NCBI RefSeq assembly: GCF_000294495.1
Contig: NC_018526.1
Span: forward strand, 558,001 to 622,000
Direction of reading: 5' to 3'
Origin: Streptococcus suis S735
Lineage (GTDB): Bacteria > Bacillota > Bacilli > Lactobacillales > Streptococcaceae
DNA length: 64,000 nt
A program made the position numbers and the translations under genes. A model generated the notes under the pieces. It saw nothing but the letters and a program-made list of their open reading frames with translations. It ran no database searches and was not told where the DNA came from. Positions 9,176 through 18,063 of this stretch are shown one piece after another; position 1 is the first letter of the stretch, and every line of letters starts with the position of its first letter.

Positions 9176-10408
9176 ATGGAACCAATTTGTCTGATTCCTG
9201 CTCGGTCAGGATCAAAAGGTTTACCAAATAAAAACATGTTATTTTTAGATGGTGTACCGATGATTTTCCATACCATTCGAGCTGCGATTGAGTCTGGATG
9301 TTTTAAGAAAGAAAATATATATGTCAGTACTGATTCAGAGGTTTACAAGGAAATTTGTGAAACAACTGGGGTTCAAGTCCTCATGCGTCCAGCTGACTTG
9401 GCGACAGATTTTACAACCTCTTTTCAACTGAACGAACATTTTTTACAAGATTTTTCTGATGACCAAGTATTTGTTCTCCTGCAAGTTACGTCCCCATTAA
9501 GATCGGGAAAACATGTCAAGGAGGCGATGGAGTTATATGGGAAAGGTCAAGCTGACCACGTTGTTAGCTTTACCAAAGTCGATAAGTCTCCAACATTGTT
9601 TTCAACTTTAGACGAAAACGGATTCGCTAAGGATATTGCAGGATTAGGTGGCAGTTATCGTCGTCAAGATGAGAAAACACTCTACTATCCTAATGGAGCG
9701 ATTTATATTTCTTCTAAGCAGGCTTATTTAGCGGATAAAACTTATTTTTCTGAAAAAACAGCGGCCTATGTGATGACGAAGGAAGATTCGATTGATGTAG
9801 ATGATCACTTTGATTTTACTGGTGTTATTGGTCGAATTTACTTTGATTACCAGCGTCGTGAGCAACAAAACAAACCATTTTATAAAAGAGAGTTAAAGCG
9901 TTTATGTGAGCAACGAGTCCATGATAGTCTTGTGATTGGCGATAGTCGTCTGTTAGCCTTGTTACTGGATGGTTTCGATAATATCAGCATCGGTGGGATG
10001 ACAGCTTCGACAGCACTTGAAAACCAAGGTCTCTTTTTGGCTACTCCGATAAAGAAAGTTTTGCTTTCTCTTGGTGTGAATGATTTGATTACTGACTATC
10101 CCTTGCATATGATTGAGGATACTATTCGCCAGCTGATGGAAAGTCTTGTTTCCAAAGCAGAGCAGGTTTTTGTGACGACGATTGCCTACACGCTGTTTCG
10201 TGATAGCGTTTCAAATGAAGAAATTGTGCAGCTGAATGACGTTATTGTTCAGTCAGCAAGTGAACTGGGTATTTCAGTGATTGATCTAAATGAAGTTGTT
10301 GAAAAAGAGGCGATGCTTGACTATCAGTATACCAATGATGGATTGCATTTCAATCAGATTGGACAAGAGCGTGTGAATCAGCTGATTTTGACAAGTTTGA
10401 CAAGATAA
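9176..10408 (+). CDS. neuA: CMP-Neu5Ac synthetase NeuA with C-terminal SGNH esterase domain
   Basis: This protein of about 410 residues has two domains. Residues 1-225 are the cytidylyltransferase: LIPARSGSKGLPNKNM binds CTP, and VTSPLRSG and a YYPNGAIY block follow. Residues 240-410 form an SGNH hydrolase: IGDSRL (Ser nucleophile block), SLGVNDLI (Asn block) and NDGLHFNQIGQERV (catalytic Asp/His block). In group B Streptococcus the matching domain of NeuA is an O-acetylesterase that removes acetyl groups put on by NeuD, so acetylation is set by NeuD against NeuA. A TTG three bases upstream is the alternative start. It is the last gene of the capsule locus in this window. Confidence 0.95.
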   Translation: MEPICLIPARSGSKGLPNKNMLFLDGVPMIFHTIRAAIESGCFKKENIYVSTDSEVYKEICETTGVQVLMRPADLATDFTTSFQLNEHFLQDFSDDQVFVLLQVTSPLRSGKHVKEAMELYGKGQADHVVSFTKVDKSPTLFSTLDENGFAKDIAGLGGSYRRQDEKTLYYPNGAIYISSKQAYLADKTYFSEKTAAYVMTKEDSIDVDDHFDFTGVIGRIYFDYQRREQQNKPFYKRELKRLCEQRVHDSLVIGDSRLLALLLDGFDNISIGGMTASTALENQGLFLATPIKKVLLSLGVNDLITDYPLHMIEDTIRQLMESLVSKAEQVFVTTIAYTLFRDSVSNEEIVQLNDVIVQSASELGISVIDLNEVVEKEAMLDYQYTNDGLHFNQIGQERVNQLILTSLTR

Positions 10409-10532
10409 TTTGGTGATAGAAGCTATTTCAGTGGCTAGACTATGTTGGTATGTGTTTTAGAGCCAAGGAATAACATCTGTAGAGGATGCTAGCCTTGAGA
10501 ATTGACAACCATTTAGTTGTTTAATTATATAA

Positions 10533-11478
10533 GGGGACCTCTAAAAACTCCCTAAATTTCCCAAAAATGAGATAATAGAATAAAAAGTAATGAGGAGAGC
10601 TGTCATGCATTTATTCACAGACGATGAAAAAATCTTGTCAAAACTATCAGAGAAAGGCAATCCCTTAGAACGTTTGGATGCCGTTATGGATTGGAATATC
10701 TTTCTTCCATTGTTGTCAGAGTTATTCAGTCGTAAAGATAAAGTCATCAGTCGTGGCGGTCGTCCTCACCTAGACTATCTCATGATGTTCAAAGCGCTCT
10801 TGCTTCAACGTCTTCATAACCTATCTGACGATGCCATGGAATATCAACTGCTGGATCGTATATCTTTTCGTCGTTTTGTTGGTTGTCATGAAGACACTGT
10901 TCCCGATGCGAAAACTATCTGGCTCTATCGTGAGAAATTAACCAAGTCAGGTCGTGAAAAGGAGTTGTTCGATTTGTTCTATGCCCATCTCACAGATGAA
11001 GGGGTGATTGCCCATTCAGGTCAGATTGTGGATGCTACCTTTGTCGAATGCCCTAAACAACGCAATTCACGTGAGGACAATCAGAAAATCAAAACTTATC
11101 GAAAATTATGAGGTCACAACAGCTAGTGTACACGACTCCAATGTCCTAGCTCCTCTTTGTGATGCCAATGAAGCGGTTTTTGATGACAGTGCTTATGTTG
11201 GAAAATCAGTACCAGAAGGTTGTCGCCACCACACGATTCGTCGTGCTTTTAGAAATAAACCGTTGACTGAGACTGATAAGGTCATTAATCGACATATTAC
11301 CAAAGTCCGTTGTCGCGTTGAGCATGGTTTTGGCTTCATTGAAACTAACATGAAAGGTAACATCTGTCGAGCAATTGGGAAGGCACGAGCTGAAACCAAT
11401 GTGACCTTAACCAACCTGCTCTACAATATCTGTCGTTTTGAGCAAATCAAACGACTGGGATTACCATCGTGGGCTTAG
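10533..11478 (+). mobile_element. IS5-type element, left end present, right end lost
   Basis: The left end is GGGGACCTCTAAAAACTCCC at 10533, matching the ends of the two 100-bp MITE-like elements. A transposase gene follows. No matching right-hand inverted repeat (GTTTTTAGAGGTCCCC) is present after the transposase; instead there is a scrap of other IS ends, so the right end was removed by later insertions or deletion. The element cannot move by itself, and its small relatives need a transposase from another copy. Confidence 0.82.
10605..11478 (+). pseudogene. IS5-family transposase with internal deletion
   Basis: ATG 10605 follows GGAGAG. The first ~165 residues (DYLMMFKALLLQRLHNLSDD, FRRFVGCHEDTVPDAKTIW) are the N-terminal and first-Asp region of an IS5-type DDE transposase (VDATFVECPKQ). 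The frame then breaks at about 11090. The C-terminal part, with AVFDDSAYVGKS and the RCRVEHGFGFIETNMKGN region holding the catalytic Glu, is in another frame up to 11478. The normal stretch joining these parts is missing, pointing to a deletion at a short AATCAAAA-like repeat. Confidence 0.85.
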
Positions 11479-11631
11479 TGCGCCCAAAAATAGGAAAATA
11501 AGCAAAAAGAGGCTGGGCAAAAACTAGTTTCTCACAATAAAAAAACGGCTCTTTGTCAACTGTAGTGGGTAGACGAAAAGCTAACACCTAGAGAGGACGA
11601 AATTCGTTCTCTCATTTTTGATGTTTAAAGC
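11479..11631. other. Junction of IS ends with a stem-loop
   Basis: This short stretch holds GGCTCTTTGTCAACTGTAGT at about 11550-11570, which I recall as resembling the outer ends of ISL3-type elements in streptococci; that identity is a guess. A perfect 11-bp stem (11591-11613, GAGAGGACGAA arm) is followed by ATTTTTG and looks like a factor-independent terminator. No gene is present. Confidence 0.45.
11591..11619 (+). terminator. Terminator-like hairpin between IS remnants
   Basis: An 11-bp stem with a minimal loop (11591-11613, one G-T pair) is followed by ATTTTTG. It would stop transcripts coming from the capsule locus or the IS5-type relic before the IS66 element. Confidence 0.6.
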
Positions 11632-11682
11632 GTAACCGCCTAATAACAAGGTATCTATCCAATCACACATTCCTCCATTATA

Positions 11683-12578
11683 TAGTTAAATGAAACAAAA
11701 ACAGTACATTTATGATATAATGTATTTATGGCATATTCATTAGATTTTCGTAAAAAAGTTCTCGCATACTGTGAGAAAACCGGCAGTATTACTGAAGCAT
11801 CAGCTATTTTCCAAGTTTCACGTAACACTATCTATCAATGGCTAAAATTAAAAGAGAAAACCGGCGAGCTTCATCACCAAGTTAAAGGAACCAAGCCAAG
11901 AAAAGTGGATAGAGATAAATTAAAGAATTATCTTGAAACTCATCCAGATGCTTATTTGACTGAAATAGCTTCTGAATTTGACTGTCATCCAACAGCTATT
12001 CATTACGCCCTCAAAGCTATGGGATATACTCGAAAAAAAAGAGCTGTACCTACTATGAACAAGACCCTGAAAAAGTAGAACTGTTCCTTAAAGAATTGAA
12101 TAACTTAAGCCACTTGACTCCTGTTTATATTGACGAGACAGGGTTTGAGACATATTTTCATCGAAAATATGGTCGCTCTTTGAAAGGTCAGTTGATAAAA
12201 GGTAAGGTCTCTGGAAGAAGATACCAGCGGATATCTTTAGTAGCAGGTCTCATAAATGGTGCGCTTATAGCCCCGATGACATACAAAGATACTATGACGA
12301 GTGGCTTTTTCGAAGCTTGGTTCAAAACATTCTTACTACCCACTTTAGGTAAACCATCTGTTATCATTATGGACAATGCAAAGTTTCATAGGATGAGTAA
12401 GCTAAAAGATTTATGCGAGGAGCAGGGACATAGACTTTTACCACTTCCTCCTTACTCACCGGAATATAATCCCATTGAGAAAATATGGGCTCACATCAAA
12501 AAACACCTCAGAAGAGTATTGCCAAATTGCGATACTTTTCTTGAGGCACTTTCGTCCTGCTCTTGTTTCAGTTGACTA
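11683..12578 (+). mobile_element. IS630-family element, copy 1 (inside IS66)
   Basis: Ends are TAGTTAAATGAAACA on the left and the inverted TAGTCAACTGAAACA on the right, with TA on both sides (11681-11682 and 12579-12580). This is the TA target duplication of IS630/Tc1 elements. The length is 896 bp. It matches the copy at 29069-29964 along its length, with one base difference noticed (G in GCCCTC here, C there). It lies within the IS66 element and so arrived later. Both copies look complete, and the near-identity suggests recent movement. Confidence 0.95.
11728..12575 (+). CDS. IS630 transposase, two frames joined by a -1 frameshift
   Basis: The first frame (11728-12078) encodes the helix-turn-helix half (AYSLDFRKKVLAYCEKTGS, then SRNTIYQWLK). 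The second encodes the DDE half with YIDETGF, VIIMDNAKFH and PYSPEYNPIEKIW. At 12033-12040 there is a run of eight A. Slipping back one base there joins the frames through KKSCTYYEQDPEKVELFLKE to the second half, which otherwise lacks a proper start. This is the usual arrangement in IS630-Spn1-like elements, so a programmed frameshift, not decay, is the best reading. The fused protein is about 280 residues. Confidence 0.88.
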
Positions 12579-12611
12579 TACTGTTATAAAAAACAAACTG
12601 GAGGATTCATT

Positions 12612-12797
12612 ATGTCACAGCCCGTCGTCCCATTGACTATTCCCCAATCTCGCCGCTTTGAAAAGAAAAGCAGAAACGATATTCTGATGAAAATTCGTCT
12701 CGGAAAAACGGAAGTCACATTCTTCCAATCTATCAACCCTGAAGTAATGGAAACAATCTTGGATAAGGTACTGCATTATGACCATCCGACTCAGTGA
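12612..12797 (+). CDS. IS66 accessory protein TnpA-like
   Basis: This 61-residue frame (SQPVVPLTIPQSRRFEKKSR) follows an AACTGGAGGATTCATT ribosome-binding site. It matches the short accessory ORF that precedes tnpB in streptococcal IS66 elements. Its end overlaps the tnpB start by 20 bases, giving translational coupling. Function in transposition is known only for the family. A second, truncated copy of the same reading frame lies at 15886-16050. Confidence 0.7.
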   Translation: MSQPVVPLTIPQSRRFEKKSRNDILMKIRLGKTEVTFFQSINPEVMETILDKVLHYDHPTQ

Positions 12798-13065
12798 TTT
12801 AGGTCAAGTCTTCTTGGTCTGTGGGAAAACGGATATGCGTCAGGGGATTGACTCTCTCGCCTATCTTGTCAAAAGTCAATTTAATCTGGATCCCTTTTCA
12901 GGTCAGGTCTATCTCTTCTGCGGAGGTCGAAAAGACCGATTCAAAGCTCTTTACTGGGATGAACAGGGATTTTGGTTATTGTATAAACGTTTTGAAAATG
13001 GGAAATTGGCCTGGTCAAACAATGAAGAAGAAGTCAAGGCTCTAACTTCCGAACAAGTAGATTAG
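12778..13065 (+). pseudogene. IS66 TnpB with premature stop
   Basis: The 95-residue frame has the IS66 Orf2 family core: GKTDMRQGIDSLA, then the VYLFCGGRKDRFKALYWDEQGFWLLYKRF block. At 13063-13065 a TAG stands where the family has a Trp; beyond it the same frame continues LMKGFSIIPKINVSKSRDFY to a normal end near 13128. A single nonsense change has therefore cut about 20 residues. Confidence 0.75.
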
Positions 13066-13181
13066 CTCATGAAAGGATTTTCTATCATTCCAAAAATAAA
13101 TGTTTCAAAAAGTCGTGATTTCTATTGAAATCATGGCTTTTCTTTGTGTATAATGAGATAAAAAGAAGGAGGAGCGAGCGT

Positions 13182-14674
13182 ATGGATGAGTTGTTGGCAA
13201 TTATTAAACAACAGACCTCAACGATTGAACAACTTACCAATGAGCTAACCCTCCTTCGAGAACAGGTTGACTATCTGAGACAGAAACTCTACGGAAAATC
13301 ATCAGAGAAAGTTGTGTATCAACCCGGTCAGCTGAGCTTGTTTGGGGAGGAAAGCCTCCCTGAAGAAGAAGCTGACTTACCCAGTTGAAACAGAGATCAT
13401 CACTTATAAACGCAAGAAAACTAAGGGAGTTCGTCAGGCTATTTTTAGTCAGTTCACTCCAGAGATAGTGCATCACGAATTGCAGGGCGAAGACTGCACT
13501 TGTCCAGACTGTCATGGTCAGTTGAAAGAGATTGGCTCAGCTGTTCAACGACAAGAGTTGGTCTTCATTCCTGCACAATTAAAGCGGATTGACCATGTTC
13601 AACACGCATACAAGTATCAGGCATGTAGCCAGAAGAATCTGAGCGATAAGATTATCAAGGCTCCCGTTCCTAAGGCACCTTTGGCACACAGCTTGGGTTC
13701 AGCCTCTATCATCGCTCACACCATTCATCAGAAGTTCAATTTGAAGGTGCCAAATTACCGTCAGGAAGAGGATTGGCATAAGCTTGGCCTGCCCATCAGT
13801 CGGAAGGAAATAGCCAACTGGCATATCAAGTCTAGTCAGTATTATTTCGAGCCGATTTACAACCTGTTGCACGAGAAATTGTTGGAGCAGCCTATTCTCC
13901 ATGCGGATGAGACCGCCTACAAGGTCTTAGAAAATGATGGTCAGTTGACCTTCTTGTCTGGGAAACATGAGGAAAATGGAATTACCCTCTATCATCATGA
14001 CAAACGACGGAGTGGCTTGGTTGTGGAGGAGGTTCTTGGGGACTATGCGGGCTACGTACATTGTGACATGTGGAGTGCTTATCGTCAATTAGACAAGGCT
14101 CAGCTGGTTGGTTGTTGGGCTCCCGTCAAACGAAAGTTCTTTGAGGCGACTCCTAAGAAGACAGACAAGACTTCTTTAGGAGCCCAAGGGCTTAGCCTAT
14201 TGCGACCGCCTGTTTGCCTTGGAGAGTTGACTGGGCTGACTTGTCTAGCGAGGAGCGACTGCATAAACGCTGGCTCCCTTGATGGACGAGTTCTTTGACT
14301 GGTGTCGTGAGCAATCTGTTTTGCCAGGCTCCAAATTGGGTACTGCTTTGGAGTATAGCCTCAAATACGAAACCACCTTCCGAACCGTTCTCTCGGATGG
14401 TGACTTGGTCCTGTCTAACAACATGGCTGAAAGGGCTATGAAGACCTTGGTGATGGGCAGAAAAAATTGGTTGTTCTCCCAAAGTTTTGAGGGAGCCAAG
14501 TCGACAGCTATCATTTTGAGTCTTTTGGAAACGGCCAAGAGGCACGAACTTGATACAGAGAAATATATGACCTATCTTCTAGACAATCTACCTAACGAGG
14601 AAACACTCGCTAAAAAAGAAGTTCTAGAGGCTTATTTGCCATGGGAGAAGAAAATTAAGAGAGCATGTAAATAG
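13182..14674 (+). pseudogene. IS66 TnpC transposase, frameshifted
   Basis: The start at 13182 (MDELLAIIKQQ) follows AAGGAGGAGCGAG. The coiled-coil N-terminal part with QVDYLRQKLYGKSSEKV is normal until about 13375. The frame then changes and continues with the zinc-binding region (CTCPDCHGQL) and catalytic region (ILHADETAYKVL; YVHCDMWSAYRQL). It breaks again near 14180 and ends with the C-terminal block SNNMAERAMKTLVMGRKNWLF from 14279. At least two frameshifts, plus small deletions near 14180-14280, make it inactive. Confidence 0.85.
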
Positions 14675-14739
14675 AAAAAGGTTCCAGAGTCAACAGGACT
14701 TTGGAGCCTTTTCAATATACCTTATTATTGGGCGGTTAC

Positions 14740-14880
14740 AAAGTAGCCTAGGAAACGAAGCCGAAGATAGAACTGGAGTTGGAGTTCATCAAGGCAAGTT
14801 GACAACGGATAATTTTGATTTTCGAAGAGTATCAATAAAAATCAAAGATAGCAAGTCTAAGCTACTTATGAAAGTTCTAT
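14740..14880. other. Spacer between IS66 and IS30 remnants
   Basis: The stretch starting AAAGTAGCCTAGGAAACGAA and running through GATAGAACTGGAGTT resembles a common streptococcal intergenic repeat, but I cannot prove this without other copies in the window. It holds the first copy of a 15-bp direct repeat (GTCTAAGCTACTTAT, 14855-14869) whose second copy follows the IS30 gene at 15719. No gene. Confidence 0.4.
14855..14869. repeat. 15-bp direct repeat flanking the IS30 remnant, copy 1
   Basis: GTCTAAGCTACTTAT occurs here and again at 15719-15733, on the two sides of the truncated IS30 gene. It is too long for a normal IS30 target duplication. It may be a trace of recombination or part of an element end. 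Confidence 0.7.
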
Positions 14881-15699
14881 AATGAAGTCAAACGTGGGAC
14901 AACTTTACAACAAGTGCGAAAAGGGCTGTACAAAAAAGTCTATTCTGCTGACTATGCACAAACGGTATACCGAACTAATCGAAAACGATCGGTAAAAAAG
15001 ATAATCCTAACGAAAGAATTGAAAGAGAAAATTTTACACTATACTAAGCAAAAATTTTCTCCTGAAATGATGGTTAAGAAGAAGAAAATGAAAGTGGGTA
15101 TTTCAACCATTTACTATTGGTTTCATCATGGCCATTTAGGATTGACGAAAGCAGATATGCTTTACCCTAGAAAAGGGAAAAGGGTCAAGAAGCAAGCTAG
15201 TCCTAACTTTAAACCAGCAGGAAAATCTATCGAAGAACGTCCTGACGTTATTAATCTTCGCTTGGAAAACGGTCATTATGAAATTGATACAGTTCTACTA
15301 ACCAGAGGGAAAAATCATTGCCTCTTAGTCTTAACCGACCGACGAAGCAGGCACCAAATCATACGATTAATTCCAAACAAAACCGCCGAATCGGTCAATC
15401 AGGCACTGGAGGGAATCTTGAGGGAACATCGTATCCTGTCTATAACTGTAGATAATGGTACAGAATTTAGTCGTCTGGCTGAAGTGTTTCCTGAGGAGTA
15501 TATCTACTATGCGCATCCCTATTCTTCATGGGAGAGGGGAACGAATGAAAATCACAATCGATTGATTCGGAGATGGTTACCTAAAGGAACCAAGAAAACG
15601 ACTCCAAAAGAAGTCGCTTTTATCGAACATTGGATCAACAACTACCCTAAAAAATGCTTGGACTACAAGTCGCCGAGTGAATTTCTTATGGGTGGCTAA
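14881..15699 (+). pseudogene. IS30-family transposase, 5' end missing
   Basis: From 14881 the frame reads NEVKRGTTLQQVRKGLYKKV, the end of the N-terminal DNA-binding region of an IS30 transposase. It continues through the integrase core: HYEIDTVLL (first Asp), ITVDNGTEFS (second Asp), then YAHPYSSWERGTNENHNRLIRRW (catalytic Glu). The C-terminus SPSEFLMGG is normal. A stop at 14869 and non-matching sequence upstream show that the first helix-turn-helix is lost. The catalytic core is complete, so a truncated product from a GTG at 14914 is possible but unlikely to transpose. Confidence 0.85.
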
Positions 15700-15718
15700 T
15701 TTCAACTTGAAATTTGGG

Positions 15719-15733
15719 GTCTAAGCTACTTAT
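15719..15733. repeat. 15-bp direct repeat flanking the IS30 remnant, copy 2
   Basis: Second copy of GTCTAAGCTACTTAT, 19 bp after the IS30 stop codon. The following ~150 bp (15734-15885) has no recognisable gene; a short frame there has no family features. Confidence 0.7.
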
Positions 15734-15885
15734 AACATTTGAAACCTTAATTTATAAGTTTGAGTTGAGGATTGTGGATTTCAAGCAGCTGTTTTCTTCT
15801 AAAAAAATAACAAAATCGAAACGGTCCATATCCACTTTGAGTGGTAGTTGGCTATTTTTGATTTTAAATGAGTATCACACCCCAT

Positions 15886-16089
15886 CGTCCCATTGACTGT
15901 TCCCCAATCTCGCCGCTTTGAGAAGAAAGGCAGAAATGATATTCTGATGAAAATTCGTCTCGGAAAAGTGGAAGTCACATTCTTTCACTCTATCAACCAA
16001 GAAACATTAGAAACAATCTTAGATAAGGTACTATTTTATGACCATCCGACTCAGTGATTTAGGTCAAGTCTACTTGGTTTGCGGGAAGT
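15886..16089 (+). mobile_element. Second IS66 scrap (tnpA end plus tnpB start)
   Basis: The sequence closely matches the IS66 copy at 12624-12832: it carries tnpA from VPLTVPQSRRFEKKG onward and the first ~17 codons of tnpB ([16 protein letters not shown]). It is cut at both ends, at 15886 on the left and where it meets the recombinase gene at about 16089. Many base differences from the first copy show it is an older or separate insertion. Its right edge supplies the last ten codons of the recombinase frame on the minus strand. Confidence 0.85.
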
Positions 16090-16972
16090 AGTGGTGTGAT
16101 TTGGTTAAGAGGATTATGCTCACTTAGAATTTCTACCTGCTTGCTTTGAGAGACATGAGTGTAGATTTGTGTTACATTGATGTTACTGTGGCCCAGTAAA
16201 TGTTGTATTTGTCGAATATCGACGCCATTATCAAGCAACATAGTTGCAAAACTATGTCGAAACATATGTGGAGTGATATGTTTTTTCAGTTGTAGCGAGT
16301 GAGAAATATTTTTCAGACTTAAGCGCACACTTTGTTCTTTAAGATGATCATCGTTTTCACACTGGTAAATAGATAACTAGAATGACTACAATGATGCGCT
16401 ATATAGTCTTCAAGTAACGAAAGTGTTTTATCGTTTCCAATATAGAGTAGTCGCACTTTCTTTCCTTTTCCGAGTATTTGAATGGTTCTATTTTCCAAAT
16501 TGATATTATCAAGTTTTAAATTACATAATTCAGAGATGCGTAGACCAGTTGATAAAAGTAGCGAGATAAGGAGTAGATTTCGCATAGCTTTCCGATTAGA
16601 ATGCTTATTTTTAGAATTTTCTATTTGTTGGTGGGCGAAACAATATATTTTTTGTAAATCTTTCAAGGAAATCGTTTTAGGAAGCTTTTTCTCTTCCTTG
16701 TAGTGGAGTCGAAGCTGATGGAAGGGATTTTTTGAAATTAGTTTTTCTTCTTCCAGAAATTTATAGTATGATTTAAGACTAGCAATCTTACGTTTTAATG
16801 TGCTAGTCTTTTTTATATGTTGGTTGAGAAAAGTAAGATAGGACCTAATATCATTGGTTCTAAAGCTATAATACTAATGTAAATTGGATTTGTATGCTTG
16901 GATAGTATGAGAACTAAGTCGTCTTTGAATAGCACAAAAGTCAAGATATCTCTGGATAGTGTCGTAATTCAT
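16080..16972 (-). pseudogene. Tyrosine recombinase (XerC-like), broken
   Basis: Read from ATG at 16972, the protein begins NYDTIQRYLDFCAIQRRLSS, with the N-terminal SAM-like core-binding domain. A TAG interrupts it about 35 codons in. It continues via KKTSTLKRKIASLKSYYKFL to the catalytic domain with Arg (STGLRISELCNL). The frame breaks again near 16325, then resumes with [15 protein letters not shown] (His-x-x-Arg), LLGHSNI (His) and TQIYTHVS (Tyr nucleophile). All catalytic residues are present, but a stop and a frameshift inactivate it. The natural C-terminus is replaced by IS66 sequence. It faces away from the convergent gene pair and its 29-bp inverted repeats, the nearest of which is 60 bp upstream. 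Confidence 0.88.
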
Positions 16973-17031
16973 AATATAATCTCCTTAATATGTCGTAATA
17001 AAGCTATTATATACGATAATTTATCAATTTA

Positions 17032-17060
17032 CTAATGATAATAAATTGTTATCGGTAGGA
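17032..17060 (+). repeat. 29-bp inverted repeat, left copy (leader of the ATP-grasp gene)
   Basis: These 29 bases, from CTAATGATAATAAATTG through TATCGGTAGGA, occur again exactly, inverted, at 20426-20454. The inner 17 bases GATAATAAATTGTTATC are a near-perfect palindrome. The last bases AGGA are the ribosome-binding site of the gene that starts at 17067. It can be read as a shared operator/leader or as a recombinase crossover site. Confidence 0.92.
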
Positions 17061-17066
17061 GATCTT

Positions 17067-18063
17067 ATGAAGCAATTGCTACAGTATTATTTACAAAATT
17101 TTGATAAAGAGTGCTCTAAGACCAATTTATTTTTAGTTGCTAATTTACAAAAACAAACTAAAAAAATGTCTTATTATACAATTGAACATGCATCTGGTCG
17201 TGAATTTTTTTCGCTATCAGAATTTGAGGAAATAGCTTCAGCACTGTTAAAAACTGGTTTATGTTTGAACATTTTTTATACTGAAATAGATTTCGTGGAG
17301 TATATATTAAAATACTATTAGCGCTTATCAAAAGAAACTTTGTTAGTTTATAATTTGGCTAGAGACGGTCGAAAAGAAGGAAAAAAATCGCTGATTCCCT
17401 CTTTTTGCGATTACTTTAGCATTAATTATACAGGTTCAAATGCACTAACAGTTTCATTATGTCGTAATAAATTTATTTGGGGAGCTATTGCAGATTACTT
17501 TAATATTCCAACACCCAAAACTGTTTGTATAAAAGATGGCGAGGTATTAGGTGAGCCTTTTGAAGCTCAAAAATATATTAGAAAAGAAATTTCGGAATCT
17601 GCAAGTATTAATCTTTCCAATGATTCAATAATGAATAATTTTGAGTGGAAAAATATAGAAAAAAAGATTTTCTGTTGCAAGAGTGTATTTCAGGAATTGA
17701 AGTTGAAGTCCCTTTTTTAATATTAAAGGGAAATATCTTGTATTAGATCCAGTCAAAATTGTCTCTTCTTCAGAAATTATAACAAGCAAACTATCTGATA
17801 ATAATAGTTATTCATTTGAATGGTTGGAAGATCAACAAATATGTACAAAATTAAAAGAGTCAACAAAAAAACTCGCCAAGTACTTAGGTATAACCACTTA
17901 CGGACGAGTTGATTTTAGAATAAAGTCAGATGGGAGTTATTTTGTTTTTGATATTGCAACAATGCCTTACACAACTGACCATCGTTCATTTAATTTTAAC
18001 TTTGAGCAATATGGACTTACAATGACTGATCTTCATAAACTAGTAATATTAAGTAGTTTATAA
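17067..18063 (+). pseudogene. Ddl-like ATP-grasp ligase, broken
   Basis: ATG 17067 follows GGTAGGAG. The protein reads KQLLQYYLQNFDKEC, stops at a TAG (17319-17321), resumes in frame at once, then shifts near 17674 and again near 17726, ending at 18063. Joined, it is about 330 residues. SLIPSFCDYFSINYTGSNALT matches the pre-ATP loop of D-Ala-D-Ala ligases, NKFIWGAIADYFNIPTPKT the following helix, and GRVDFRIKSDGSYFVFDIA the metal-binding end. The family Asn in the final E-x-N motif is Ala here (FDIATMP), so even the ancestor may have been unusual. Substrate is unknown. It converges on the gene at 18058-20415, whose stop overlaps its own by 6 bases. Confidence 0.78.

Larger units (their letters stand above)
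11632..14739 (+). mobile_element. IS66-family element, split by IS630
   Basis: The left end GTAACCGCCTAATAACAAGG (11632) and the inverted right end finishing GGGCGGTTAC (14739) are matching terminal repeats of IS66 type. Between them lie tnpA, tnpB and tnpC-like genes. An 896-bp IS630 element sits between the left end and tnpA; without it the element would be about 2.2 kb. I looked for an 8-bp target duplication and did not find one (TTTAAAGC left, AAAGTAGC right), so the flanks have been rearranged. tnpB and tnpC carry stops or frameshifts, so the element is dead. Confidence 0.85.

Noticed and set aside
11632..14739. 8-bp target duplication around the IS66 element
   Set aside because: The flanks TTTAAAGC and AAAGTAGC do not match, so no duplication can be claimed.
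15714..15896. 60-residue plus-strand frame after the IS30 remnant
   Set aside because: No start signal, low-complexity content, and it runs into the IS66 scrap; it is chance.
17046..17321. Separate 91-residue peptide as a precursor for the ATP-grasp enzyme (graspetide-like cluster)
   Set aside because: The frame continues without shift beyond the TAG into the ATP-grasp core, so it is the N-terminal domain of that enzyme. No core-peptide repeat or leader motif is seen.
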